Source: Burkholderia sp. D-99
GTDB taxonomy: Bacteria; Pseudomonadota; Gammaproteobacteria; Burkholderiales; Burkholderiaceae
Assembly (NCBI RefSeq): GCF_011605345.1
Contig: NZ_JAAOXM010000002.1
Location: forward strand, 310,001 to 374,000
DNA length: 64,000 bases
Direction of reading: 5' to 3'
A program made the position numbers and the translations under genes. How positions within the stretch are numbered: the first letter of the stretch is position 1; every line of letters starts with the position of its first letter. Positions 50,317 through 62,702 of this stretch are shown piece after piece. The notes under the pieces were generated by a model. It did no database searches and was not told the origin of the DNA. It saw only the letters and a program-made list of their open reading frames with translations.

Positions 50317-52287
50317 TCAGCCGACGTTCATCGGCAGCAGCACCATCTGCTTGCCCTCGACGTGCAGGCGCGCCTGCAACTCGACAGGTGTCTGGTTGTG
50401 CAGCCAGGCCGTGAGGAAATTCACGCGCCGGAAGATCAGCTTGCTCGCGAAGCACACGGCGTTCGGGTACTCGTCGAGCGTCGACGATGCGAGGTTCATG
50501 AATTCGACGACAGGATTTGTGCCGAACGCGATCCGGTAGTCGGCCGCGATGCCGCTGCGACGACAGTGCGCGACATAGTAGTCCAGCGCTTCGGTGATCG
50601 AGTGACGCAACCGTTCGAGATGTTCGTGCCCGTCGTATGCCTTCGCATCGACCTCGCCGACCGCGAGGAAGATCACGTTGCGGAAGTGCCCGGGAAACAG
50701 CCGGTTGACCCACAGCAGCGCGTGCATGCTCGCGCCGCGATGCTTGCCGACCAGCAGCACCGCCGTCGGTTGCGACGGATCGGGCTTGCCCGGCGCGGTC
50801 GCCTCGTCGACTTCGGGCGGCTTGCCGGAGAACAGCGCATCTTCCTTCGCGAGCTGCGCACGCGTATACGCATAGTGGCGATTGATCATGAAGCACAGCG
50901 CGATCACCGCGCTCGTCACGAGCACCGTGAGCCAGCCGCCCGCCGTGAACTTCTCGATCAGCGTGATGACGAGCACGGTCGCCGTCACGCTCAGCCCGAG
51001 CGCCGACAGGAAGAAGTGCTTGAACCAGCCCTGCTGGCTGCGATGATGCCACCAGTACGTGCAAAGCCCGAGCAGCGACATGCTGAACGTGAGGAACACG
51101 TTGATGCTGTACAGCACGACGAGCACGTCGACGTTGCCGTGCGTCCACAAGAGGATCAGCAGGCTCGACAGCCCGACGACGATGATCCCGTTCTGCCGCA
51201 CGAGGCGCGTCGACAGGTCGCGGAAATGGCGCGGCACCCACGAATCCGACGCCATGTTCGACAGCACGGCCGGGCCGTCGAGGAAGCCCGTCTGCGCGCC
51301 AACCAGCAGCAGCCCGGCCTCGAATGCGAGCACGGCCGCGAGCAACGCATGGCGCGCGAACGCCGAGCCGAGCCCGAGATGGTCGATCACGCTGCCGAAT
51401 ACGACCGCGTTGAGCGTCTCGCCGTCGACGGGCTTCGCATGCCACAGCATGTACAGCAGGATGATGCCGCCGGCCGTGAACGCGAGCGACGTCGACATGT
51501 ACCACATCGTCACCTTGCCGTTCGGCACGCGCGGATCGGCGAGCATGTTCACGTTGTTCGACACGGCCTCGAGGCCCGTATAGGTGCCGCCGCCGAGCGA
51601 GAACGCACGCATCAGCAGCGCGAGCAGCACGAACAGGCCGAGCGACTGCGACATCCCGTGCGCTTCGTGCACGGCGTCGGGCACGACCATCGCGAGGCTG
51701 CTGCCGTGTACGGCGACGCCGTACACGATCAGCACGAAGTGCAGGACCACGAAGCCGATGAAGATCGGCAGCAGCACCATGATCGATTCGCGCATCCCGC
51801 GAAAATTGAGCCCCGTCATCATCAGGATCAGCACGATCTCGGTGGTGAGCTTGAAGGCTTGCGCGCTGACCGGCAGCAGGCTGAAGAACGCGTCGACGCC
51901 GCTCGCGAGCGACGTCGCGACGGTCAGCACGTAGTCGACCAGCAGCGCAGCGCCCGACACGAGCCCGGGCTTCGACCCGAGCAGCGACGTCGCGACGCGG
52001 TAGCCGCCGCCGCCCGTCGGGAACAGCTCGATCACCTGGTTGTAGCCGAGCGCGATGATGAACACGGTGGCCGCCGTCGCCAGCGCGAGAAACAGCGCGA
52101 GCGCGTGGTGCTGGCCGAGCGCGAGGAACGCTTCCTCCGGGCCGTAGCACGACGACGACAGGCCGTCGGCGCCGAGCCCGACCCAGGCCAGCAGCGGCGT
52201 CACGGCGATCGCATGCCGCGTGCGCGGATCGAGCGGGTCCAGCGGCTTTCCGACGAGCAATTGCCACACCTTCTGGAATGCGGTCAC
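50317..52287 (-). CDS. APC-family permease with a USP-like C-terminal domain
   Basis: A 656-residue protein. Residues about 20-480 hold 12 or so membrane helices of the amino acid-polyamine-organocation superfamily (LGADGLSSSCYGPEEAFLAL, LNFRGMRESIMVLLP, GLEAVSNNVNML). A soluble C-terminal part of about 130 residues (TAVLLVGKHRGASMHALLWVN, FLAVGEVDAKAYDG, YRIAFGTNPVVEFMN) resembles a universal-stress-protein fold. Similar two-part proteins are found as potassium- or amino-acid-related transporters. The start is a GTG at 52287 with GGAGG four bases upstream. Substrate unknown. Confidence 0.85.
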   Translation of the reverse strand: MTAFQKVWQLLVGKPLDPLDPRTRHAIAVTPLLAWVGLGADGLSSSCYGPEEAFLALGQHHALALFLALATAATVFIIALGYNQVIELFPTGGGGYRVATSLLGSKPGLVSGAALLVDYVLTVATSLASGVDAFFSLLPVSAQAFKLTTEIVLILMMTGLNFRGMRESIMVLLPIFIGFVVLHFVLIVYGVAVHGSSLAMVVPDAVHEAHGMSQSLGLFVLLALLMRAFSLGGGTYTGLEAVSNNVNMLADPRVPNGKVTMWYMSTSLAFTAGGIILLYMLWHAKPVDGETLNAVVFGSVIDHLGLGSAFARHALLAAVLAFEAGLLLVGAQTGFLDGPAVLSNMASDSWVPRHFRDLSTRLVRQNGIIVVGLSSLLILLWTHGNVDVLVVLYSINVFLTFSMSLLGLCTYWWHHRSQQGWFKHFFLSALGLSVTATVLVITLIEKFTAGGWLTVLVTSAVIALCFMINRHYAYTRAQLAKEDALFSGKPPEVDEATAPGKPDPSQPTAVLLVGKHRGASMHALLWVNRLFPGHFRNVIFLAVGEVDAKAYDGHEHLERLRHSITEALDYYVAHCRRSGIAADYRIAFGTNPVVEFMNLASSTLDEYPNAVCFASKLIFRRVNFLTAWLHNQTPVELQARLHVEGKQMVLLPMNVG

Positions 52288-52610
52288 GATTCCTCCGGAA
52301 CGCACGACGCCTCGGCGACACTCCTCTAAAAGTAAATGAGTTCCGGGACGACTTCCAGTCGGCGTATTCCATAGGGCGGCGTGCGCGCGCCGGATTGCTT
52401 TCAACCTGCCGACGCCTTGCAGACAATCGCACTACGAACACGCAAGCCGGACATGACGGTACGGCCGCGACACGCACGTGTTGCGCATGTCGTGCACAGC
52501 CGATCGACCTGCACCGGGACACGCATGCGTGCCGACGCGAGCCTTCATCCGATCGATGCTCGACGGGAATGCACACCTTCGTGCACGGCCCCGGCGACCC
52601 GTGCAGCGCG
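52288..52610. other. leader region of the APC permease gene
   Basis: The 323 bases between the permease and glucokinase genes hold no gene I can support. Near the permease start, CCGGAAC (52340-52346, minus strand) can pair with GTTCCGG (52295-52301), which ends in the Shine-Dalgarno GGAGG. The rest is unremarkable, and I do not recognise a known riboswitch. Confidence 0.45.
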
Positions 52611-53651
52611 TCAGCCGACCTCGCCCAACGCGCGGGCGAGCAGGCGCGACACGCCGACGAAGGCCGGATGCGGCGCGGTGATCACGAAGGTCGGAATCTT
52701 CGCGAGATAGCCGGCAAAGCGGCCCTTCGCCTCGAAGCGGGCTCGAAATGGCGATGCATCGAACCATGCACCGAGGCGCGGCACGACGCCCCCGCCGATA
52801 TGGATGCCGCCGGTCGCGCCGAGCGTCAGCGCCAGATTGCCCGCGAACGTGCCGAGCATGCCGCAGAAGCAATCCAGGGTCGCCGCGCAGCGTGCGTCGC
52901 CGGCAAGCGCACGATCGATGATGGCGGCCGTATCGACCGTATCGACCGTATCGACCGTATCGGCCCGCGATGCGTCGCAGCCGTCGCGTGCGGCGAGCGC
53001 CGCGTGAATGACCGCGATGCCGGGGCCCGCGGCCAGCCGCTCGAACGACACGTGCGGCCAGCGTGCCCGCGCGTACTGCAGCACGTCGGCTTCGCGTGCA
53101 TCGGCGGGCGCAAACGATACATGCCCGCCCTCGCCGGACACCGGCACCCATGCGTCGCCCGCGCGCACGAGCGCCGAGACGCCCAGCCCAGTGCCGGCGC
53201 CGAGCACGCCGATCGTACCGGCGGGCACCGCGCGCCCGCCGCCGATCTGCCGGCGTTGTCCCGCGGACAGATGCGGCACGGCCATCGCCAGCGCCGCGAA
53301 ATCGTTGAAGACGTGCAGCGTGTCGAACCCGAGCGCGCGGCGCGTTGCGTCGATCGAAAAGCGCCAGTCATGATTGGTCATGCTGACCATGTCGCCGTCC
53401 ACCGGATTGGCGATCGCGATCGCCGCGTCCCGCACCCGGGCGCCGCCCGTGTCGCGCAGGAACGCGCGCACCGCGTCGTCCAGGCCGGCATGGGCGCTGC
53501 ATCGATAGACACGCACGTCGCCGATCCCGCCGAGCGCGGTCTCCAGCGCGAAGCGCGCATGCGTGCCGCCGATGTCGGCCAGCAAGCGGGGTTCTCCGGT
53601 GCGCACACCGAGCGGCGCGACCGGATCACCGTTGAGGATTGCTACGCTCAT
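52611..53651 (-). CDS. glk: glucokinase
   Basis: A 346-residue Glk-type glucokinase that phosphorylates glucose with ATP. Motifs include [15 protein letters not shown] near the start, [40 protein letters not shown], and [14 protein letters not shown] in the second half. GGAG lies six bases before the ATG at 53651. An in-frame 9-bp tandem repeat inserts a Thr-Val-Asp run in mid-protein. It closes a same-strand group with an aldo/keto reductase, a LamB porin and thu genes, where it would phosphorylate glucose freed from a disaccharide. Confidence 0.93.
   Translation of the reverse strand: MSVAILNGDPVAPLGVRTGEPRLLADIGGTHARFALETALGGIGDVRVYRCSAHAGLDDAVRAFLRDTGGARVRDAAIAIANPVDGDMVSMTNHDWRFSIDATRRALGFDTLHVFNDFAALAMAVPHLSAGQRRQIGGGRAVPAGTIGVLGAGTGLGVSALVRAGDAWVPVSGEGGHVSFAPADAREADVLQYARARWPHVSFERLAAGPGIAVIHAALAARDGCDASRADTVDTVDTVDTAAIIDRALAGDARCAATLDCFCGMLGTFAGNLALTLGATGGIHIGGGVVPRLGAWFDASPFRARFEAKGRFAGYLAKIPTFVITAPHPAFVGVSRLLARALGEVG
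52930..52965. repeat. 9-bp tandem repeat inside glk
   Basis: GTATCGACC is repeated head to tail three times, followed by a fourth copy with one change (GTATCGGCC). It lies in frame in the glucokinase gene and encodes a Thr-Val-Asp run (minus strand). Copy-number change would add or remove three residues without a frameshift. Confidence 0.85.
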
Positions 53652-53690
53652 CCCATCTCCCGAATTGTCATCGTGTGTCGATCGCAACGG

Positions 53691-54614
53691 TCATGGCACC
53701 TCCACGCCGCGCGCCGCGTGCAGCAGTTCGAACCAGTGCTCGCGCTCGAGCGTCACCCGCGTCGCCGCCACGGCCTCGCGCAGCGCCGCGATCCGGCTCG
53801 ACCCGACGATCGGCAGCGGTCGGCACGGCAGCGCGAGCAACCACGCGAACAGCACCGTCGTCGCGGGCACGCCGAGCGCGTCGCCGATCCGCGTCGCGCG
53901 CTCGCGCACCCGCGTCGCAGCAGGCGACGCCTCCGTCAACAGGCGCCCGCCCGCGAGCGGCGACCATAGCATCGGCGGACAGCGCCAGCGCTGCGCCTGG
54001 TCGAACGTGCCGTCGTCGAGCGGCGCGAGATGCAGCAGCGAGCATTCGACCTGATTCGTCACAAGCGACATGCCGTGCGCCGCCATCCGGTCCTGCAACA
54101 ACGCAGCCTGTGCCGGCGTAAAGTTCGATACCCCGAACGCCCTCACCTTTCCGTCACGCCGAAGCGCGGCGAAGGTCGCGGCAACCTCGTCGGCATCCAT
54201 CAGCGGATCGGGACGATGCAGCAGCAGCAGATCGAGCCGGTCGGTGCGCAGCGCGCGCAGCGACTGCTCGACCGACGCGACGACATGCGCGGCACGCGTG
54301 TCGTAATGCTTGATCCCGTGCGCAGGCCGGCGTGCGGACACGAGCCGGATCCCGCACTTCGTGACGATCTGCATCCGCTCGCGCAAGTGCGGCGCATCGG
54401 CCAGCACGTCGCCGAACAGGCCCTCGGCCGTGTAGTCGCCGTAGATGTCCGCATGGTCGAAGCTCGTCACGCCGAGTTCCAGCGCCGCCTCGATCAGCGC
54501 ACGTCGCTCGCGGACCGACAACGCCCAGTCGCCGATTCGCCACATCCCGAACACGATGCGCGAGAACGGCGCGGCATCGGCACCCATCGATATCGTCGTA
54601 CAGCGTTCCGTCAT
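53691..54614 (-). CDS. aldo/keto reductase (YdhF-like)
   Basis: A 307-residue TIM-barrel NADP-dependent reductase. The catalytic Asp and Tyr are in FDHADIYGDYTAEGLFG, the Lys in MQIVTKCGIR, and the His in LLLLHRPDPL. The NADP-binding end is PIVGSSRIAALREAV. All four catalytic residues are visible. It lies five bases downstream of the LamB-type porin gene and 39 bases upstream of glucokinase. In the thu setting it could act on a 3-keto sugar, though that is a guess. The ATG at 54614 is preferred to one further upstream inside the porin gene. Confidence 0.9.
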   Translation of the reverse strand: MTERCTTISMGADAAPFSRIVFGMWRIGDWALSVRERRALIEAALELGVTSFDHADIYGDYTAEGLFGDVLADAPHLRERMQIVTKCGIRLVSARRPAHGIKHYDTRAAHVVASVEQSLRALRTDRLDLLLLHRPDPLMDADEVAATFAALRRDGKVRAFGVSNFTPAQAALLQDRMAAHGMSLVTNQVECSLLHLAPLDDGTFDQAQRWRCPPMLWSPLAGGRLLTEASPAATRVRERATRIGDALGVPATTVLFAWLLALPCRPLPIVGSSRIAALREAVAATRVTLEREHWFELLHAARGVEVP

Positions 54615-54619
54615 CGCGC

Positions 54620-56173
<1,554 letters not shown>

Positions 56174-56186
56174 TCAGCGCTCGACT

Positions 56187-57335
56187 TCAGCCCGCGACGT
56201 CGAGATCGAGCACCGGTGACGCGTCGGCGTCCGCCCGCGTCGGCGCGTGGATGCGGATCGGCTCGCCCGCGGCCGCGCTTGCATAGATCGCGTCGAGAAT
56301 CTCCATCACGATCAGCCCTTCCTCACCGGGCGCCGGATGCGGGACGTCGCACAGAATCGCTTCCGCGTAGTCGTACATCGCGGAATGCGCGCCTTCCGCG
56401 GGCGGATTCAGGCGCATGTCGAACTGCGCGCCGTTCTGCTCGATAAACACGTGCGCGTCGAACGTGTAACCCTCGTTCAGGTTCTTCTGCAGCAGCCCGG
56501 CGCGCGTGCCGAGCAGGCGGGTTTCCATCAGCTCCGCCTCCTGGATGTTGGTCGCCCACGACGCCTCGAGCGCGAGCGTCGCGCCGTTGTCGAAGCGGAT
56601 CATCGCGGCCGCAAGATCCTCGACGTCGAACGTCTTGCCCGCACGCGCCGCCAGTTCGCGTGCGATCGGATCGTAGGTGCTGCCCATCACCCACACGGGT
56701 TTCGGATAGCCCATCAGCCACAGCGCGAGGTCGAGCCGATGCACGCCGAGATCGATCAGCGGCCCGCCGCCTGCCAGCGCCTTCGTGCCGAACCAGCCAC
56801 CGAAGCCGGGCATCCCGCGCCGGCGATGCCAGACCGTCCGCCCGAAATAGAAATCACCGAACAGGCCGCTCTCGACCTGCGCCTTCAGCGCGCGCGACTG
56901 CGCGCTGAAGCGGTACGAGAAATTGATCATCAGCCGCTTGCCGGCGCGCTGCGCGGCGATCAGCATTTCACGCCCCTCGTCCGCGTTCAGCGCCATCGGC
57001 TTCTCGCACAGCACGTGGCAGCCGGCGTCGAACGCGGCAAGCGTCAGCTCGCGATGGAACTTGTTCGGCGTGCAGACGCTGACGACGTCGAGCTTCTCCG
57101 CTGCGAACATCGCGTCGGCCGACGCGTAGCGGGCATCGATGCCGAACGCGTCGCCCACCTTCGCGAGCCGCTTCGCATCGGGGTCGGCAATCGCGACCAC
57201 GTCGACGTCCGGATGCTCGCGCCAGCCTTCGATATGCTTGCTGCCGATCCCGAGCCCGATCACGCCCACGCGCAGGCGCCGGCCACGTGCGATCACCGCC
57301 GCTTCCGGCAGCTCGACCTTGTAATCGTCGTTCAT
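56187..57335 (-). CDS. thuB: Gfo/Idh/MocA-family oxidoreductase, ThuB-like
   Basis: A 382-residue dehydrogenase. The Rossmann motif is [17 protein letters not shown], the catalytic lysine is in [10 protein letters not shown], and the C-terminal domain has [23 protein letters not shown]. ThuB proteins oxidise trehalose and related disaccharides at C3 to 3-keto sugars. The gene start overlaps the ThuA-like gene stop by four bases, the same thuA-thuB order as in rhizobia. The exact sugar is inferred from the operon. Confidence 0.87.
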   Translation of the reverse strand: MNDDYKVELPEAAVIARGRRLRVGVIGLGIGSKHIEGWREHPDVDVVAIADPDAKRLAKVGDAFGIDARYASADAMFAAEKLDVVSVCTPNKFHRELTLAAFDAGCHVLCEKPMALNADEGREMLIAAQRAGKRLMINFSYRFSAQSRALKAQVESGLFGDFYFGRTVWHRRRGMPGFGGWFGTKALAGGGPLIDLGVHRLDLALWLMGYPKPVWVMGSTYDPIARELAARAGKTFDVEDLAAAMIRFDNGATLALEASWATNIQEAELMETRLLGTRAGLLQKNLNEGYTFDAHVFIEQNGAQFDMRLNPPAEGAHSAMYDYAEAILCDVPHPAPGEEGLIVMEILDAIYASAAAGEPIRIHAPTRADADASPVLDLDVAG

Positions 57336-58141
57336 GCGAGGTCTCCTGCGCTTTGCCGGATGCCGACGTGCGCGAACTGCCCGCTCTTCTCGCTGAGCTT
57401 TTCGAGCGGCGGCGATTCCGGGCAGCGGTCGGTAAGGTTCACGCGCGGCGCGGCCCACTGCACCGCGTTCGCGATCACGCGCTGCACGTTGCGGTCGTGA
57501 TAGGTCGGGTAGGCTTCGTGCCCGGGCCGGAAATAGAAGATCCGGCCATGACCGCGCTCCCAGCAGCAGCCCGAACGGAACACCTCGCCGCCCTCGAACC
57601 ACGAGATGAACACGGTGCTGTCCGGCTGCGGGATGTCGAAACGCTCGCCGTACATTTCCTCGTGCGGCAGCTCGAAATACTCGCCGAGCCCGGCCGCGAT
57701 CGGATGCGACGGTTCGACGACCCACAGCCGTTCCTTCTCGGCTGCCTCGCGCCACTTCAGCGAGCAGTTCGTACCGAGCAGGCGGCGGAAGATCTTCGAG
57801 AAGTGCCCGGAATGCAGCACGATCAGGCCCATCCCTTCGAGCACGCGGCGCTGCACGCGCTCGACGATCTCGTCGGAGACCTTCGCGTGCGCCTTGTGCC
57901 CCCACCAGATCAGCACGTCGCACGCGGCGAGCCGCGCTTCGCTGAGGCCGTGCTCGGGCTGGTCGAGCGTCGCTGTCCCGATCTCGAGCGGCAACGCACC
58001 GTGGCCGAGCGCCGGGGTCTCGGCGAGCGCGGCGGCGATCACCTGGTGCAGGCCGTCCGGATAGATCGCGCGCACGCCCGCGTTTTCCCGTTCGTGCTCG
58101 AACTCGTTCCATACGATCACTGAAAGCTTCTTGTTTAGCAT
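57332..58141 (-). CDS. thuA: ThuA-domain protein
   Basis: A 269-residue protein of the ThuA fold (class I glutamine amidotransferase-like). It has [14 protein letters not shown] at the start, [55 protein letters not shown] and [18 protein letters not shown]. The histidines of these segments are conserved in ThuA proteins, which take part in 3-keto-disaccharide breakdown after ThuB. It follows the thuK-like gene by 98 bases and overlaps thuB. Confidence 0.9.
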   Translation of the reverse strand: MLNKKLSVIVWNEFEHERENAGVRAIYPDGLHQVIAAALAETPALGHGALPLEIGTATLDQPEHGLSEARLAACDVLIWWGHKAHAKVSDEIVERVQRRVLEGMGLIVLHSGHFSKIFRRLLGTNCSLKWREAAEKERLWVVEPSHPIAAGLGEYFELPHEEMYGERFDIPQPDSTVFISWFEGGEVFRSGCCWERGHGRIFYFRPGHEAYPTYHDRNVQRVIANAVQWAAPRVNLTDRCPESPPLEKLSEKSGQFAHVGIRQSAGDLA

Positions 58142-58239
58142 GACTATCCTTTATCGATGATTTGGCGCCCATTCGACAGCGGCCATGCGCCGTGGCCGCC
58201 TGAAACCTGTGGCTGGATTCGCCGGGTACCGCGCGCCGC

Positions 58240-59376
<1,137 letters not shown>

Positions 59377-59410
59377 GTTTTCCTCTTGATCCTGTTCGGG
59401 CTGCTACGCG

Positions 59411-60241
59411 TCAACCCTTGACCGCACCGGCAGTCAGGCCGGAGACGATTTGCCGCTGAAACACCAGCACCAGCAGCACGAGCGGCACGGTGACGATGAC
59501 CGACGCGGCCATGATGGTTCCCCACGGCAACTCGTAACTGCTCGCACCCGAAATCATCGTGATCGCGACGGGTACCGTGCGCTGGCTCGACGAGATCATG
59601 AAAGTCAGCGCGAACAGGAACTCGTTCCAGGCCGACACGAACGCGAGCAGCGACGTCGCGGCCAGCGCCGGCCGCAGCAGCGGCATGAAGATCTTGAAGA
59701 TCAGCGTGAACACGCCGACGCCGTCGACGAGCGCCGCCTCCTCCAGCTCGCGCGGCAACTCGCGCATGAACGTGACGAGAATCCAGATCGTGAACGGCAG
59801 CGTGAAGATCAGGTCGGACAGCACCAGCGCGCCGAGGTGGTCGTACAGGCCGAGCGAGCGGACCAGCTCGAACAGGCCCGACAGGATCGCGACCTGCGGA
59901 AACATCGACACGCCGAGAATGCACATCATCAGCACCCCGCGCCCGCGGAACGACACGCGGCCGAGCGCATACGCGGCGAGCACCGACACGGCGAGCGACA
60001 GCGCGACCGCGCCGCCCGCGACGAGCGCCGAATTCAGCAGGTACGCACCGAACGGCTGGTCGCGAAACAGCTGGCGGTAGTTGTCGAGCGACGGGCTCGC
60101 CGGGAACAGCGACGTATCGAACAGCGCGTCGCCATGCTTGATCGACGTGCCGATCATGTAGACGAACGGGAACAGCGCGATCACCAGCACGAGCGCCGAC
60201 AGCAGCCCGTGAATCGCGATGTCGAGCGGATGCTTCTTCAT
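59411..60241 (-). CDS. thuG: sugar ABC transporter permease, ThuG/MalG-like
   Basis: A 276-residue membrane protein with six helices. The EAA loop, which contacts the ATPase, is in ELPRELEEAALVDGVGVFTLIFKIFMPLLRPALA. It ends in LTAGAVKG as in MalG proteins. GGAGG lies six bases before the ATG, one base after the thuF-like stop codon. Confidence 0.92.
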   Translation of the reverse strand: MKKHPLDIAIHGLLSALVLVIALFPFVYMIGTSIKHGDALFDTSLFPASPSLDNYRQLFRDQPFGAYLLNSALVAGGAVALSLAVSVLAAYALGRVSFRGRGVLMMCILGVSMFPQVAILSGLFELVRSLGLYDHLGALVLSDLIFTLPFTIWILVTFMRELPRELEEAALVDGVGVFTLIFKIFMPLLRPALAATSLLAFVSAWNEFLFALTFMISSSQRTVPVAITMISGASSYELPWGTIMAASVIVTVPLVLLVLVFQRQIVSGLTAGAVKG

Positions 60242-60242
60242 T

Positions 60243-61199
<957 letters not shown>

Positions 61200-61267
61200 T
61201 CGATGTCTCCTGTCAGGCCGGCACCCTGCGGCGGCCGGCCCGATCGATCAATCGCGCGCCGCGGCGC

Positions 61268-62545
61268 TCAGTGCCAGTTGCCGCCCGGCGCGAGCCGGTT
61301 GAGCGTGGCGGCGAGCCGCGCGAGCGCACCCGCTGCGGTGTCGCTGCCGGCGAGCACATCGTGCACGGCATTCCAGAACTGGTTGCTGACCTGGTTGTAC
61401 TTCGCACCTGTCACGGTCGACGGCCGCGCGACCGCCGTGCTGAAGGTCGGCAGCAGATCGGCCATGAACGGGTTGGCCTGCAGGATGTCCTTGTCCCGGT
61501 AGAGCGCCGGCATCGTCGGGTTGTACGACCCCTGGATCGCACGCATCTTCTGCACTTCCGCGCTCGCCATGTACATCACGAGATCGGCGGCCAGTTTCGG
61601 GTTCGGCGAGTAGCGCGACACGGCGAGCTGCCATCCGCCCAGCGCGGCGGCCGGGCGGCCGTCGGCGCCGCCCTTCGGCAGCGGCGCGATGCCGACCTTG
61701 CCCTTGATCGGGCTGCCCGTGCGATTCGCGATCGCCCATGCGTACGGCCAGTTGCGCATGAACACGGCGTTGCCGGCCTGGAACACGCCGCGGGCCTCCT
61801 CTTCGCCGTAGTTCAGCACGGCCTTCGGGCTGATCGTGCCGACCCATTTCGCCGACTGCTCGAGCGCCTTGATCGCGCCCGGGTTGTCGATCGTCACGCG
61901 GCCCTTGTCGTCGACCACCGTGCCGCCGTTGTAGCTGCTGACCCATTCGAGCGCAGCGCAGGTCAGCCCTTCGTACGCGCGCCCTTGCCACACGTAGCCC
62001 CAGACCTTCTCGTTGCCGGCGGCACGCTCGCCCGACTGGATCTTGCGCGCGGTGGCATCGAGTTCCTCCCACGTGGCGGGCACTTTCACGCGGTACTTGT
62101 CGAGCAGGTCCTTGCGGTAGTAGAGCAGCCCCGTATCGATGAACCACGGCATCGCGACCAGCTTGCCGTTCACCGTGTCGTTCGCGACGATGCTCGGGAA
62201 CGACTGGCTTTCCAGCCCTTTGCTGTACGGCTTCAGGTCGATCAGGTGGCTCGCGAGGATGCCCGGCCAGACCGTATCGATCTGCATCACGTCGATCTTG
62301 TCCGAGCCGCCGCCGAGCAACTGCTGATAGAGCGCCAGCGTTTCGCTCGAGTTATTGGGCATGCTGATGAACTCGACCTCGTTGCCGGTCTTCTCGGCCC
62401 ACCGCTTCGCCGAGACCTGGCAAATGTCCTGGTCGACGCCGGCTGCGCCGCATGCGATCCGCAGCGTCGTCGCGCCGGCGCTGGTGGCCGTGGCGGCCGT
62501 CATCGCGAGCGCCATCGCCAGCCAACCTGCCTTGAGCTTCATCAT
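61268..62545 (-). CDS. thuE: sugar ABC transporter substrate-binding protein, ThuE/MalE-like
   Basis: A 425-residue periplasmic protein with a signal peptide (KAGWLAMALAMTAATATSAGA) and a type I sugar-binding fold (CQVSAKRWAEKTGNEVEFISMPNNSSE, LLYYRKDLLDKYRVKVPATWEELDATARKIQ). It is the first gene of the thu operon and should bind trehalose or a similar disaccharide. GGAG lies seven bases before the ATG at 62545; a second ATG follows directly. Confidence 0.9.
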   Translation of the reverse strand: MMKLKAGWLAMALAMTAATATSAGATTLRIACGAAGVDQDICQVSAKRWAEKTGNEVEFISMPNNSSETLALYQQLLGGGSDKIDVMQIDTVWPGILASHLIDLKPYSKGLESQSFPSIVANDTVNGKLVAMPWFIDTGLLYYRKDLLDKYRVKVPATWEELDATARKIQSGERAAGNEKVWGYVWQGRAYEGLTCAALEWVSSYNGGTVVDDKGRVTIDNPGAIKALEQSAKWVGTISPKAVLNYGEEEARGVFQAGNAVFMRNWPYAWAIANRTGSPIKGKVGIAPLPKGGADGRPAAALGGWQLAVSRYSPNPKLAADLVMYMASAEVQKMRAIQGSYNPTMPALYRDKDILQANPFMADLLPTFSTAVARPSTVTGAKYNQVSNQFWNAVHDVLAGSDTAAGALARLAATLNRLAPGGNWH

Positions 62546-62702
62546 TCGGTGTCTCCAGTTTTTTTCGAATCGTTCGAATCGTGCGCCGCGGTGTCGCGAG
62601 CGCGTCGCCGGGTGCCGTGGGTCTATGAGACTCCAGTCCGGTTAATCGAAAATTTCGGAAACGCGCCACGCCATTAACAATCGAAACAATCGGCGTCGCG
62701 CG
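62546..62702. promoter_or_regulatory. upstream region of the thu operon
   Basis: This is the likely thu promoter region. TTCGAATCG occurs twice in tandem at 62564-62581, and CGAAAATTTCG (five-base arms) lies about 62647-62657. I see no definite -35/-10. A regulator gene for the operon is not in the window; the hybrid kinase lies next upstream, on the same strand. Confidence 0.4.

Noticed and set aside
49816..52329. an 837-codon open frame opposite the APC permease
   Set aside because: Arginine/glutamine-rich shadow; the opposite strand has 12 membrane helices.
52288..52610. a known riboswitch in the APC permease leader
   Set aside because: I could not match any conserved riboswitch core; only a possible local pairing remains.
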